A DNA stretch of 36,799 nucleotides from Oscillatoriales cyanobacterium M59_W2019_021 (GTDB taxonomy: Bacteria > Cyanobacteriota > Cyanobacteriia > Cyanobacteriales > Geitlerinemataceae): assembly GCA_015295945.1 (NCBI GenBank), contig DVED01000035.1:1-36799 (forward strand). The letters run 5' to 3'. The stretch's first letter is position 1. Every line of letters begins with the position of its first letter. Below, piece after piece: positions 1 through 8,112 of this stretch. The notes beneath the pieces are model-generated. The model was not told the DNA's origin, did not search any database, and saw only the letters and a program-made list of their open reading frames with translations. A program made the position numbers and the translations under genes.

Positions 1-619
1 TTAATTCCAAGATCGGACGGAACGATCGCCGATGTAAGTCAGAAACACCGTACTGTTGTAACGCTTGGCGGTGTTTTGCCGTACCGTAACCCTTATTTCT
101 CGCTAAATCGTATTGGGGATATTCGGCAGCTAAATTGGTTATCAGTTCGTCGCGCCACACTTTGGCGACGATGCTGGCGGCAGCGATGGCGATGGAGTTG
201 CCATCGCCCCCCACGATCGTCTGCTGGGAAATATTTAAGTCAGAAATTGGTTGATTCCCATCAATGAAACACATCGAGGGAGCGGGATTTAATTGGAGAA
301 TCGCGCGTCGCATTGCCAGCAAACTGGCTTGGAGGATATTGAGGCGATCGATTTCCGCCACCGTTGCCACCCCAATTTGACAGTCGATCGCCCGATCGCG
401 AATTTCTCCCACTAAGATTTGTCGCCGCTTGGGACTGAGCTTCTTACTATCGGTCACCCCCAATGCTGCCAACTCCAACTCCGCCTCCGGTGATAGCAAT
501 ACGGCTGCCGCTACCACCGGACCGAACCAAGCGCCCCGTCCCACCTCGTCCACTCCGGCAGTATCGGAAACCGTCTCAACTCGATCGAGTCGAGACGGCG
601 ACGGCACCTTACTCGCCAC
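1..619 (-). CDS. rnhB: Ribonuclease HII, 3' end cut by the window edge
   Basis: RNase HII nicks RNA-DNA hybrids at embedded ribonucleotides in the cytoplasm. The visible 206 residues contain the family's core: AGVDEVGRGAWFGP (acidic pair near residues 24-25), VTDSKKLS (near 57), FIDGN (near 120) and AAASIVAKVWRD (near 157). These are the positions of the DEDD catalytic set. The reading frame is still open at base 1 (last residues ILEL), so only the final residues are missing. The chosen start is GTG at 619, the first start codon in frame near the usual N-terminal length. It overlaps the 3' end of rne by 11 nt in another frame, which suggests translational coupling. A GTG further in (VPSPSR) is a less likely alternative. 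Family assignment is secure; the start is inferred. Confidence 0.93.
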   Translation of the reverse strand, partial: MASKVPSPSRLDRVETVSDTAGVDEVGRGAWFGPVVAAAVLLSPEAELELAALGVTDSKKLSPKRRQILVGEIRDRAIDCQIGVATVAEIDRLNILQASLLAMRRAILQLNPAPSMCFIDGNQPISDLNISQQTIVGGDGNSIAIAAASIVAKVWRDELITNLAAEYPQYDLARNKGYGTAKHRQALQQYGVSDLHRRSFRPILEL

Positions 620-2687
620 TGGCAGAAGAACGACGGCGGCGGCGGCGAACGAGGGTGTGTCCGTTGGCAGGCTCGGCTTCGGCTTCGGGTTCCGCGTCGG
701 TTTCGGTGTCCGCTTCCGCCGTGCTGTCCTTCACGGGTTCCACTTCTATAACGCGCTTGACGATCGGCTCGACAAACGATCGCACCTCGGACTCCTCGGC
801 AACTGAAGGGGTAAACCCGTCATCGGAATCCGGCATTTCTTCCAATTCCACCGCCTTCGTATCCGGGGATTGCAGTCCATTGGAAGCTTCTCCGGGAAGG
901 ACAATAGAAATAATCGCGCGTGCCGGATTTTTCAGCGGTCGATCGAGCTTCACCAAGGGCGAAACCCCCATCCAAGCATAAATATCTTGCTCTTCCGGCG
1001 TCATTTCGATCGTCACCATTTCCGGTGGTTCTTTGGGTTCGATCGACTCTCGCTGCGGTAACTTCGTCCGGTCTTTACGCGGGCGATCGACCTCCCCAGA
1101 CGCCGCGTAATCGTCATCTAAATTGGGATTGAGACCGATAATCCGGTTCTCCATCGAGGGAATGGGCATCGATGTTATCGGTTTCGGCAAGGAATCGCCG
1201 GGAATCGGTCGAGGCGTCCCCCCCGCATCGGGAACCAAACGGCGGCGGCGGCGGCGGCGAGAACCGCCGCCATCGCCCAATTCTTGATAGCTGGGATGGT
1301 GGATCAGATCCAACTCTTGTAAATCGCTGGCAGCATCCAGTTCCAAACCCTCTTCCAAATTTTCCCGTACTGGAGTCGGTAAGGTGGCTTTGACTCGGGT
1401 TTCGATCGCTCGGGGTTCGGGAACCCGCACTTCCGTTGTTTCGATCGCAGCTTCTCCCGGCAGTGCCACCACGTGTCCCAATCCGCCGCAGGCGGAGCAA
1501 GGACGGCTGAAGAGTTCGTAGATATTTTGTCCCTGGCGCTTGCGGGTCAGTTCCACCAATCCCAATTCCGAAAGTTGGGCGATTTGCGGTCGGGCTTTGT
1601 CTTGGCGCAGGGCTTTGTTGAATTGCTCCAAAACCTGCAACTGATCGCGCCGGGAGTCCATATCGATGAAGTCCACGATAATCACCCCGGCAATATTGCG
1701 CAGGCGCAACTGGCGGGCGATTTCCGTTGCCGCTTCGCAGTTCGTCCACAGCACCGTTTCCCGAGCGGTTGCCGATCGCGTAAACGATCCGGAGTTGACA
1801 TCAATGACGGTTAAAGCTTCCGTCGGTTCGATGATCACGTAACCGCCAGAGGGCAAATCTACCCGAGGTTTCAAGGCTTCGCGAATGGCAGCGTTAACCC
1901 GGAAATACTCCAAAATGGCTTGGGGTTCGTTGTGGTGGTCGATGGAGACCCCCGGCGGCAGCTTGCCGTTATTCCAAGTCAGCAGGTGCTGTTTCACCCG
2001 TTTGAGTCCGCGATGGGAATCGACAACGATGCGGTTGACATCGGTGCTGTACATATCCCGCAACACGCGCTGGATGAAGTCATCGTCGCGATTGAGCAAA
2101 GCGGGGGCGCGAGTATTGCTGACTTCTTCTTGAATGCTTTCCCAGCGCCGTTGCAAGTATTCTAAATCTTCGATGATGGCATCTTCGCTCATGCCTTCGG
2201 CTTCGGTGCGCACCAGCAGCCCCATTCCGGCGGGTTTGACCAGGATTGCCAGCGCCCGCAGGCGGTTGCGTTCGGCTTCTTTGAGGATGCGCCGCGACAG
2301 GTGCACGCCTTTGCCGAAGGGCATGAGGACGAGATAGCGTCCGGGGAGAGTGATGTTGCCGGTGAGGCGAGGTCCTTTGTTCCCGGTGGGTTCTTTCATC
2401 ACCTGCACCAGGACTTTTTGTTGGGGGGCGACCAGTTCGGTAATGGCTCCGGCAGAGCGTTTCAGGCGCAGCGGACCGAGATCTGTGACGTGCATGAAGC
2501 CGTTGCGCTCGCTGTCGCCGATGTTGACGAAGGCGGCATCGATACCGGGGAGGACGTTTTCGACGACGCCCAGATAGATGTCGCCCACTTGATGGCTGCC
2601 GGTGGCGACGACGAGTTCTTGAATCTGATCTTCGGAAAAGACGGCAGAAATGCGATGCTGCTCTGCGATGATAATTTGTTTAGACAT
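609..2687 (-). CDS. rne: Ribonuclease E (cyanobacterial RNase E/G)
   Basis: Single-strand endoribonuclease that starts mRNA decay and processing. The 692-residue protein has the S1 RNA-binding domain (about 36-120), the catalytic RNase H/DNase I-like core with metal-binding aspartates in VIDVNSGSF (D296) and VDFIDMDSRR (D339/D342), and a zinc-link CSACGGLG (C397, C400). The C-terminal third is acidic, proline-rich and probably disordered. It contains one internal arginine run (near 480) and ends in RRRRRRSSA (681-689). In cyanobacteria that conserved nonapeptide recruits polynucleotide phosphorylase, so an RNase E-PNPase assembly is expected. The start MSKQIIIAEQ is typical for the family. 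The long leader upstream fits the known autoregulation of rne through its 5' UTR, but this was not demonstrated here. Confidence 0.97.
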   Translation of the reverse strand: MSKQIIIAEQHRISAVFSEDQIQELVVATGSHQVGDIYLGVVENVLPGIDAAFVNIGDSERNGFMHVTDLGPLRLKRSAGAITELVAPQQKVLVQVMKEPTGNKGPRLTGNITLPGRYLVLMPFGKGVHLSRRILKEAERNRLRALAILVKPAGMGLLVRTEAEGMSEDAIIEDLEYLQRRWESIQEEVSNTRAPALLNRDDDFIQRVLRDMYSTDVNRIVVDSHRGLKRVKQHLLTWNNGKLPPGVSIDHHNEPQAILEYFRVNAAIREALKPRVDLPSGGYVIIEPTEALTVIDVNSGSFTRSATARETVLWTNCEAATEIARQLRLRNIAGVIIVDFIDMDSRRDQLQVLEQFNKALRQDKARPQIAQLSELGLVELTRKRQGQNIYELFSRPCSACGGLGHVVALPGEAAIETTEVRVPEPRAIETRVKATLPTPVRENLEEGLELDAASDLQELDLIHHPSYQELGDGGGSRRRRRRRLVPDAGGTPRPIPGDSLPKPITSMPIPSMENRIIGLNPNLDDDYAASGEVDRPRKDRTKLPQRESIEPKEPPEMVTIEMTPEEQDIYAWMGVSPLVKLDRPLKNPARAIISIVLPGEASNGLQSPDTKAVELEEMPDSDDGFTPSVAEESEVRSFVEPIVKRVIEVEPVKDSTAEADTETDAEPEAEAEPANGHTLVRRRRRRSSASGE

Positions 2688-3486
2688 TCATTCAATTTCC
2701 TCAAAACTGGAATTGGGCGAGAGGTACTGCGGTGAAACGCACCTCTGGCTGTGGAGATCGCGCGCGATCGCCGAGTGGGGCGGGCATGGGGTCGATATCC
2801 CTCGAATCCAACGAAGTCCGGACAGGTTGAGCGATACTCCACGTGGAGCCGCTACGCGAAGGTCATCTCAATTCGGCAGTCTAGCATCATTGGCTTGACC
2901 CCTTGGATGACTCGCACCCTCCCGTCTTCGATGGGTTAAGATACTTGGCGTCTGGAATCGATCGATCCGTCCCACGACTTGAACTTGCCATTCACAATAA
3001 GCTGGATACCGAACCTCTAATTAAATCGGAACTGCGGAGAGCCTGACGGCGATCGCAGATAGAAAACACGGGGAAACACTTCCCTTGCTAACAGTGAGGC
3101 GAACATCGTCTTTTTCGCCAGGATAGGGCTTTCAAGAAGCGCGCTTGAGTTCGACCGCAACCCTTAAGGGACTACTTCGCACTGTCTGTTTAGACAAGGG
3201 TTGGAATTAAATCTGGTACTTTTGGGTACTTTGCTCTCTAACATAGCACATTGGCGGGGTGTGTGCGCCACCTCGATCGAGAAAAGCGCGATCGCCTCCC
3301 TCGCCTTCAGCTTTCAGCCGCCAGCCGTCAGCTTCAAACCCCGATCGAGCTGGCGATTTTCACGGCTTCAACCTCGTGGGGTTTGACGTGCCAACCTCCT
3401 CTTTGACGGCACGTCGATCGCTGTCAAAATGGAGTTTTGCGGCGATCGTCGCCGCTCTCTCTTTCTCCAGTAGGATAGCAGTTGCT
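2688..3486. other. Long non-coding stretch: rne leader plus degenerate sequence
   Basis: About 800 nt without a convincing gene. The rne-proximal part is the likely promoter and long 5' leader of rne (minus strand). It contains a dispersed hairpin repeat at 2834-2863, reported separately. Short open frames here have no recognisable protein signature. A low-complexity CAGC-rich patch (about 3305-3335) resembles simple repeats that cyanobacteria scatter between genes. I see no tRNA or recognisable structured RNA. Confidence 0.5.
2834..2863 (+). repeat. Dispersed hairpin repeat, copy A (rne leader)
   Basis: The sequence holds the perfect palindrome CTCCACGTGGAG followed by CCGCTACGCGAAGG. A second copy with the same layout (ATACTCC, short loop, GGAG, then CTACGCGAA) lies at 6791-6818. 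Both begin with ATACTCC. Related repeats containing CTACGCGAA are common in cyanobacterial genomes. Transcribed, the copy could fold as a small hairpin inside the rne leader. Confidence 0.6.
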
Positions 3487-4140
3487 ATGGCTTGGGATAT
3501 CCATCTCGAAATCACCGATCCAGAGGTTTACGTCCGGCAACTGCCGACGATCATCAAACACGTTCCCCATGCCAAAGATTATAAGATTCAATGGCGGCTA
3601 GCTCGGTTAGAAAATTTCCATCTCCTCCATGTCGTTTGGGAGTCGGGAAGTACCTATATCGGGTTCGGAAGAACATCATATTACCCATCGACATTTGTGT
3701 ATTACTCAGCCCAGACCCGATATCGTTCGACTGAAACACACCCCGTACAGTGCCCTTTCCAATTATATCGATGAAGCCCGATTTTTAAGCGAACTCAGTA
3801 AATATTTAGACGAGCCGATCGAACGTCCTCAATTCGTGCAAATCTTCGATCAAAATAGTGTCTACGGTCGATCGATCAACTGGTAATCACCCTTTGGAAT
3901 CTCATCGAAACGAACGGACATCCCGTCGCTATTCAAAACTTAGAAATTGCCATTTTTTCATCCCTGGTTCAAGGTCCGTTTTACGAGAAAAAAGATCTAT
4001 CGACGGCAAAAGCTTCCGAAGTTTCGATCGCCCGCGTTCGCGAGACGGCAGACTACATCAAAACTCACTTAAAAGCCGATCTCACCATTCCCCAAATCGC
4101 TGCTGCCATGCAGTGTAGCAGCCGATCTTTGCAAACAGTT
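3487..4140 (+). pseudogene. AraC-family regulator remnant (frameshifted, truncated)
   Basis: Three consecutive reading frames give one continuous-looking protein. Frame one from ATG 3487 reads MAWDIHLEITDPEVYVRQLP to about LLHVVWE (near 3640). The next frame covers EHHITHRHLCITQ to RSINW (about 3678-3886). A third frame covers NLIETNGHPVAIQNLEIAIF and the helix-turn-helix start ETADYIKTHLKADL, IPQIAAAMQCSSRSLQ (about 3895-4137). The last segment is the first half of an AraC-type DNA-binding domain, and it stops abruptly at 4140 where homology to the HNH gene on the other strand begins. Codon use looks like host DNA. This is therefore probably a former transcription regulator that lost frame at least twice and lost its C-terminus. 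Family assignment rests on the HTH segment; frameshift positions are approximate. Confidence 0.72.
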
Positions 4141-4594
4141 GGATGTAGGAGTTGCGGGGGGTTCCGGCTTGGAAGTCGGTGTGGGTTGCCAAGTGCAAAA
4201 TGGGATACACCAGGGTTTGGTGTTGGGCGAAGAGGTTGTCGCGGGTGAAGTCTTCGTTGAGAAATGCCGTACCGTCTCCCAAGGTTTGGGAAATAGTTGC
4301 CAGTTCTACGGGTTGAATCATAGAACCTTCCAAGCGAAAGTGTGTGTGCCAAGCATCTCTGCGAGGATGAAAAAATCGCACGAGTTCTCCCGTTCTCCAT
4401 ACAATCGACCCTAGATCGCTTCCTTTCTGAAGATTGCAAAACGTACAGGCACAAGCCAAATTATCGGCTGTAGTCGCTCCGCCGTGTTTGGCGCTGATAA
4501 TGTGGTCAACGTGACATCCCGATACTCGATCGGTTTCTGCAATCAAACAGTATTCGCATTCTGGGTGAGGACAAAGGCAAAACAGGCAACCCAA
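4082..4594 (-). CDS. HNH endonuclease, possibly degenerate at both ends
   Basis: A 170-residue HNH-type nuclease-like protein. The core reads CEYC, then HVDHIISAKHGG, then NLACACTFCNLQKGSDL, giving the paired CxxC zinc-binding knuckles and the HNH histidine/asparagine pattern. FHPRRDAWHTHF follows, as in the common cyanobacterial stand-alone HNH family. Two oddities stand out. No ATG or GTG precedes the core: the only start is TTG 4594, next to a CTGCCTTCTGCC-type low-complexity tract. And the last 18 or so residues (LFAKIGCYTAWQQRFGEW) are antisense to the AraC remnant, so the native C-terminus was replaced by read-through across a junction at about 4141. It could be functional with a chimeric tail, or a decaying gene. 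Confidence 0.75.
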   Translation of the reverse strand: MGCLFCLCPHPECEYCLIAETDRVSGCHVDHIISAKHGGATTADNLACACTFCNLQKGSDLGSIVWRTGELVRFFHPRRDAWHTHFRLEGSMIQPVELATISQTLGDGTAFLNEDFTRDNLFAQHQTLVYPILHLATHTDFQAGTPRNSYIQLFAKIGCYTAWQQRFGEW

Positions 4595-4651
4595 ACCGTT
4601 TTCCCTTCTGCCCTCTGCCTTCTGCCGACACCACCGCCATGGGAACGAACT

Positions 4652-5434
4652 TTAAAACTCCAACACGGGCCAATCCGGTTGGCGATCGTAATGGGTCATA
4701 TCGTCAAATTTGCGAAGTTCGGCGCGTTGTATCCAAATTTCTTGGGAGGTGTCCAGCCATCTATGATTTAGATCGGCGAGGGATTGACTCAACCGATCGC
4801 GATCGAGATCTGGTGGGATTTCGCCCCAATATCCCAACGTCACGTGGGCGGTAAAGTGATATTGCTGTTCGATTCCCAACTCGATCAACTTAGCGTTTTG
4901 ATAAATTGCCCGCCGCAATTGGACGATGCGATCGTAGGATTGTTCGTCTTTGGGAACCAAACACACGCCGATGGCACGAGTCATCACCATAAAGCCGATA
5001 ATTTGCCAGCGGATGGGGGTGCGACTGGTGACGGCAGTTTCGCACTGACGGAAGGTGTCGGCAATGCGATCGCGCAATAATCCCTCGAATTCGGGATTTT
5101 GGGCGGCATCTCGGTAGGCGCTATCCCAAATTAAATCGGCGATGGTGAGGTGCAAGCTGTCGGGAGGCAACGCCACGAAGAGATGGGAACCGCAAATCTC
5201 CAGGAGTTGGCGCCCGCAGGTCTTGAGATCGGCGTAAAATTCGTCGTTGGCACGATCGTCTTGCCAGGGGGGAGTAATGACGCTGTAGCCGGGAAAGGGG
5301 GCGGCTTGTCGGACTCCGTTGGGGTTCGGCACGAACTTTGGAGATTCCTGAATGTGTTGGAATTTCGCCGCGTAGGCATCGGGTAGCGTCATCTGCACGA
5401 CCCGTTTGAGATAACTTTGATACGTATCGTCCAA
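4652..5434 (-). CDS. DUF1868-type 2H phosphoesterase
   Basis: A 260-residue cytoplasmic protein with the two H-x-T motifs of the 2H phosphoesterase superfamily: SLHLTIADLI (H95/T97) and FTAHVTLGYWGE (H197/T199). Such enzymes act on 2',3'-cyclic phosphates or 2'-5' linked RNA ends; the substrate of this subfamily is unknown to me. The N-terminus DDTYQSYLKRV and HIQESPKF are features I associate with the DUF1868 family in cyanobacteria. The first codon is TTG at 5434. An in-frame stop lies shortly upstream, and no ATG is available before VVQMTLP, so the TTG start is favoured. It is divergent from holA, with about 165 nt between the two starts. Confidence 0.82.
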   Translation of the reverse strand: MDDTYQSYLKRVVQMTLPDAYAAKFQHIQESPKFVPNPNGVRQAAPFPGYSVITPPWQDDRANDEFYADLKTCGRQLLEICGSHLFVALPPDSLHLTIADLIWDSAYRDAAQNPEFEGLLRDRIADTFRQCETAVTSRTPIRWQIIGFMVMTRAIGVCLVPKDEQSYDRIVQLRRAIYQNAKLIELGIEQQYHFTAHVTLGYWGEIPPDLDRDRLSQSLADLNHRWLDTSQEIWIQRAELRKFDDMTHYDRQPDWPVLEF

Positions 5435-5599
5435 TTTCGATCGCCTCTTCCTGATAGTTTCTGCTTTGCGAGAGAGACGGCTGCCATCCCCGACGCGCGA
5501 TCAATCGAATACATCGATAATCCAAAAGGGGTAGCAACGTCTTCCTTATTGATTGTAAAACTCGACTGCAACCGCGATCCCAAAATCCGCGAACCGATT

Positions 5600-6592
5600 A
5601 TGCCAATTTACGTTTACTGGGGAGAAGACGATTTTGCCCTCGATTTAGCGGTGCGGTCTTTGCGCGATCGTACCCTCGATCCCGCTTGGGGATCGTTCAA
5701 TTTTGACAAAATTACGCCCGATCGATCGGATGCTGCCATCGCGGCGTTAAATCAGGCGATGACTCCGCCATTTGGCTCGGGGGGACGGTTGGTCTGGTTG
5801 GTGGATGCGACGGTATGCCAACACTGTGCGGCGGAACTGCTGGCGGAGTTGGAACGGACGGTGCGATCGATCCCCGACTCCACGGTGTTGCTGCTGACCC
5901 TTCGCAACAAGCCAGACGGTCGCCTCAAATCTAGCAAGCTGCTGAAGGAGGTGGCGAAGGAGTATCGGGAATTTGCCCCCATTCCCCCCTGGAAAACCGA
6001 CGAGTTGGAGAAACGGGTGCGGCAGGTGGCGGCGGAGGTGGGGGTGAAGTTAACGGCTGCGGCGGTGGCGTGTTTGGCGGAGTCGGTGGGGAACAACTCG
6101 CGGCAACTGTACGGGGAGTTGGAAAAGTTGCGCCTGTACGCGGGAGATTCCCAGCAACCGATCGAGATGGAAACGGTGGAGCGATTGGTTAGCGTTACCA
6201 CCCAAAATAGCTTGAAACTCGCCGATGCCATCCGCACGGGAAATACGGGAACGGCGCTTTCTTTGGTGGCGGATTTGCTCGATGGCAACGAAGCGGCGAT
6301 TAAGATTGCGGTGACGCTGACGAGTAAATTTAGAACCTGGCTGTGGGTGAAACTGATGGTCGAACGAGGAGAACGGGACGATCGTAAAATTGCCGAAGCG
6401 GCGGAAATTAGCAATCCCAAACGCCTCTTTTTCTTTCGCCAAGAAGTGCAATCTTTAACCCTGGCACAACTGCAACAAACCCTACCGATTTTGCTGGATT
6501 TGGAATTCAATCTCAAACGCGGTGCGGACGAGCGATCGATCTTGCAAACCAAAGTTATCGAATTGTGTCAGATCTGTCGATCGGGTCGGTAA
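5600..6592 (+). CDS. holA: DNA polymerase III subunit delta
   Basis: The delta subunit opens the beta sliding clamp within the clamp-loader complex. The 330-residue product begins MPIYVYWGEDDFALDLAVRSL, matching the usual 'YxxxGeddf' N-terminus of cyanobacterial HolA. LLLTLRNKPDGRLKSSKLLKE, LAESVGNNSRQLYGELEKL and the C-terminal helical region LLDGNEAAIKI follow. The open frame extends 61 codons upstream, but ATG 5600 aligns with the family start. No catalytic ATPase motifs are expected in delta and none are seen. It appears monocistronic: upstream is the divergent phosphoesterase gene, downstream a repeat-rich gap. Confidence 0.93.
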   Translation: MPIYVYWGEDDFALDLAVRSLRDRTLDPAWGSFNFDKITPDRSDAAIAALNQAMTPPFGSGGRLVWLVDATVCQHCAAELLAELERTVRSIPDSTVLLLTLRNKPDGRLKSSKLLKEVAKEYREFAPIPPWKTDELEKRVRQVAAEVGVKLTAAAVACLAESVGNNSRQLYGELEKLRLYAGDSQQPIEMETVERLVSVTTQNSLKLADAIRTGNTGTALSLVADLLDGNEAAIKIAVTLTSKFRTWLWVKLMVERGERDDRKIAEAAEISNPKRLFFFRQEVQSLTLAQLQQTLPILLDLEFNLKRGADERSILQTKVIELCQICRSGR

Positions 6593-6612
6593 AGCAATGT
6601 TATTTTCAGGAT

Positions 6613-6713
6613 TAGGGGTTTGGGGTTGGTTAGTTGTTAGTTGCTAGTTGTTAGTTGTTTATCTCCCCCTGCTGCCCCTGCTCCCCCTGCCTCCCCTGCT
6701 CCCCCTGCTCTCT
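6613..6713 (+). repeat. Composite low-complexity intergenic repeat, copy 1
   Basis: It consists of TTTGGGG-type heptamer sequence, then TTAGTTGTTAGTTGCTAGTTG short repeats, then a run of CCCCTGCT/CCCCCTGC units. The same module order on the same strand recurs near 10310, 12650 and 20050. The run also provides spurious in-frame extension upstream of the Rieske gene. Confidence 0.75.
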
Positions 6714-6723
6714 ATTGCCTGAC

Positions 6724-8097
6724 ATGACAATTTCCGAAACAATTACCAATCCGCAAAACCCCGTCGAGTCCCATCGAGAAACCGAGGATGATACTCCTTT
6801 GGAGTCACTACGCGAACGCCCTTATAACGTCCGCGATTTCTGGTATCCGGTGGTTTTCCTCCAAGACTTTCTCCCCGATCGTCCCTATGGATTTTCCATT
6901 TACGATGAAAGTTACGTTTTGTTTGTCAATTCGGCGGGGGAATTGGAATGTTTGCGTGATCGCTGTCCCCATCGATCGGCGAAACTATCCGACGGCAAAC
7001 TCATCGACGGCAAAATTGAATGTCTCTACCACGGCTGGCAGTTTGGCAAAGGGGGAGAATGCCTGCACATTCCCCAGTTAAGCGAAGGGGGAACGATTCC
7101 CAAGGCTGCTTGTGCGCGATCGTTTCCCGTAGCGGTTCGTCAGGGTTTGGTTTGGATTTGGTTGGGAAATCCGCAAGCGGCAAATGCGGAGGAGATTTCA
7201 ACGTTAGAAGTGTTGGAAACACCGGGAGTGGTGAGTTCCGATTATCTAGTCGATCTTCCCTACGATCGCACCTATCTCATCGAGAATGTCATCGATCCGG
7301 CACACGTCAATATCAGCCACGATCACAGCGAACCTGGGGTGAAAAAAGAAGACGCGCAACCGCTGGAAATGGAAATTCTGGAACGTTCGGGACGGGGTAT
7401 TTTCACGCGCTATCGGGGAATGCGAAATCCTAACGATCGCTGGAAATATCTCGATTTTGTGGCGCAAAATTTAGTTCACTACCGCTTGAGCGAAGGTATT
7501 CCCCATTTTATCTTCGGGTTGGGATTATATTCGTTGCCTTTGGGAAAAGGGCGCTGTCGGTTATTCGTTCGCCGCTACAGTAACGCTCAAAATTGGCAAC
7601 TCAAATACAAACCTCGTTGGATGGAACACCTGCGGCAAAGTCAGGTGTTGGAGGAAGATTTACCCCAAATTGTGGGACAGCAGGAAGAAGTCTCACGTTC
7701 CGGAGAATCGTTGAAGTCGCTGTATTTACCCTTAAAAACGTCCGATGCCTTGGTAGTTGAATATCGCAAATGGTTGGACGAATTCGGGGAAACTCTGCCG
7801 TTTTACGAAGGATACGAAACGTCTCGGGACTTGAGTTGTGCTTCGGAAACCGTTTCTCTCGATCGCTTCTCCCGACATACTCAAAATTGTTCTTCTTGTT
7901 CTCAAACGTACCACAATTTGGAAATGCTAAAACGAGGGGCGATTGCCGTATCTATTATCTTAGCAGCCGTGGCGATCGTTCTCGACGATCCGAGGGCAGA
8001 AGTCGCGATCGTTCTGGTGGCTTTAGCCAGTGTAGCGGCGGCAACTCTAATTCAAAAGCTGAAAACCCATTTCGAGCGATCGTACCAACGTTTTTAA
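6724..8097 (+). CDS. Rieske oxygenase of the PaO/Tic55/PTC52 group
   Basis: A membrane-associated non-haem oxygenase of 457 residues. The Rieske [2Fe-2S] motif is CPHR (C81, H83) followed by CLYHGW (C100, H103). The mononuclear iron site is NVIDPAHVNISHDHS (D191, H194, H199). HTQNCSSCSQTYH (C389, C392) is the redox CxxC typical of plant PaO/Tic55/PTC52 proteins, a known thioredoxin target. Two hydrophobic helices (about 405-420 and 427-442) anchor the C-terminus. Plant relatives act on chlorophyll derivatives or in chloroplast envelope redox chemistry; the substrate here is unknown. The start is ATG 6724 (MTISETITN); longer frames would translate the CCCCTGC repeat. A dispersed hairpin repeat is embedded in the N-terminal coding region (6791-6818). 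Confidence 0.92.
   Translation: MTISETITNPQNPVESHRETEDDTPLESLRERPYNVRDFWYPVVFLQDFLPDRPYGFSIYDESYVLFVNSAGELECLRDRCPHRSAKLSDGKLIDGKIECLYHGWQFGKGGECLHIPQLSEGGTIPKAACARSFPVAVRQGLVWIWLGNPQAANAEEISTLEVLETPGVVSSDYLVDLPYDRTYLIENVIDPAHVNISHDHSEPGVKKEDAQPLEMEILERSGRGIFTRYRGMRNPNDRWKYLDFVAQNLVHYRLSEGIPHFIFGLGLYSLPLGKGRCRLFVRRYSNAQNWQLKYKPRWMEHLRQSQVLEEDLPQIVGQQEEVSRSGESLKSLYLPLKTSDALVVEYRKWLDEFGETLPFYEGYETSRDLSCASETVSLDRFSRHTQNCSSCSQTYHNLEMLKRGAIAVSIILAAVAIVLDDPRAEVAIVLVALASVAAATLIQKLKTHFERSYQRF
6791..6818 (+). repeat. Dispersed hairpin repeat, copy B, inside the Rieske gene
   Basis: ATACTCC-TTT-GGAGT forms a small hairpin followed by CACTACGCGAACG. It matches copy A at 2834-2863 in order and in most bases. 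It encodes DTPLESLRERP in the variable N-terminal region before the Rieske domain, so it was tolerated or captured as coding sequence. Confidence 0.6.
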
Positions 8098-8112
8098 GGA
8101 AGATTTATCATC

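Noticed and set aside
1114-1749. Long open frame antisense or out of frame within rne
   Set aside because: Arg/Pro-rich shadow of a well-supported RNase E frame; no family signal and no ribosome-binding site.
2751-2830. tRNA-like TCGAATCC segment
   Set aside because: No acceptor stem, no anticodon arm and no D-arm could be drawn around it.
3259-3486. N-terminal extension of the AraC remnant
   Set aside because: Low-complexity CAGC-type sequence and no similarity to the regulator N-terminus; ATG 3487 is a better start.
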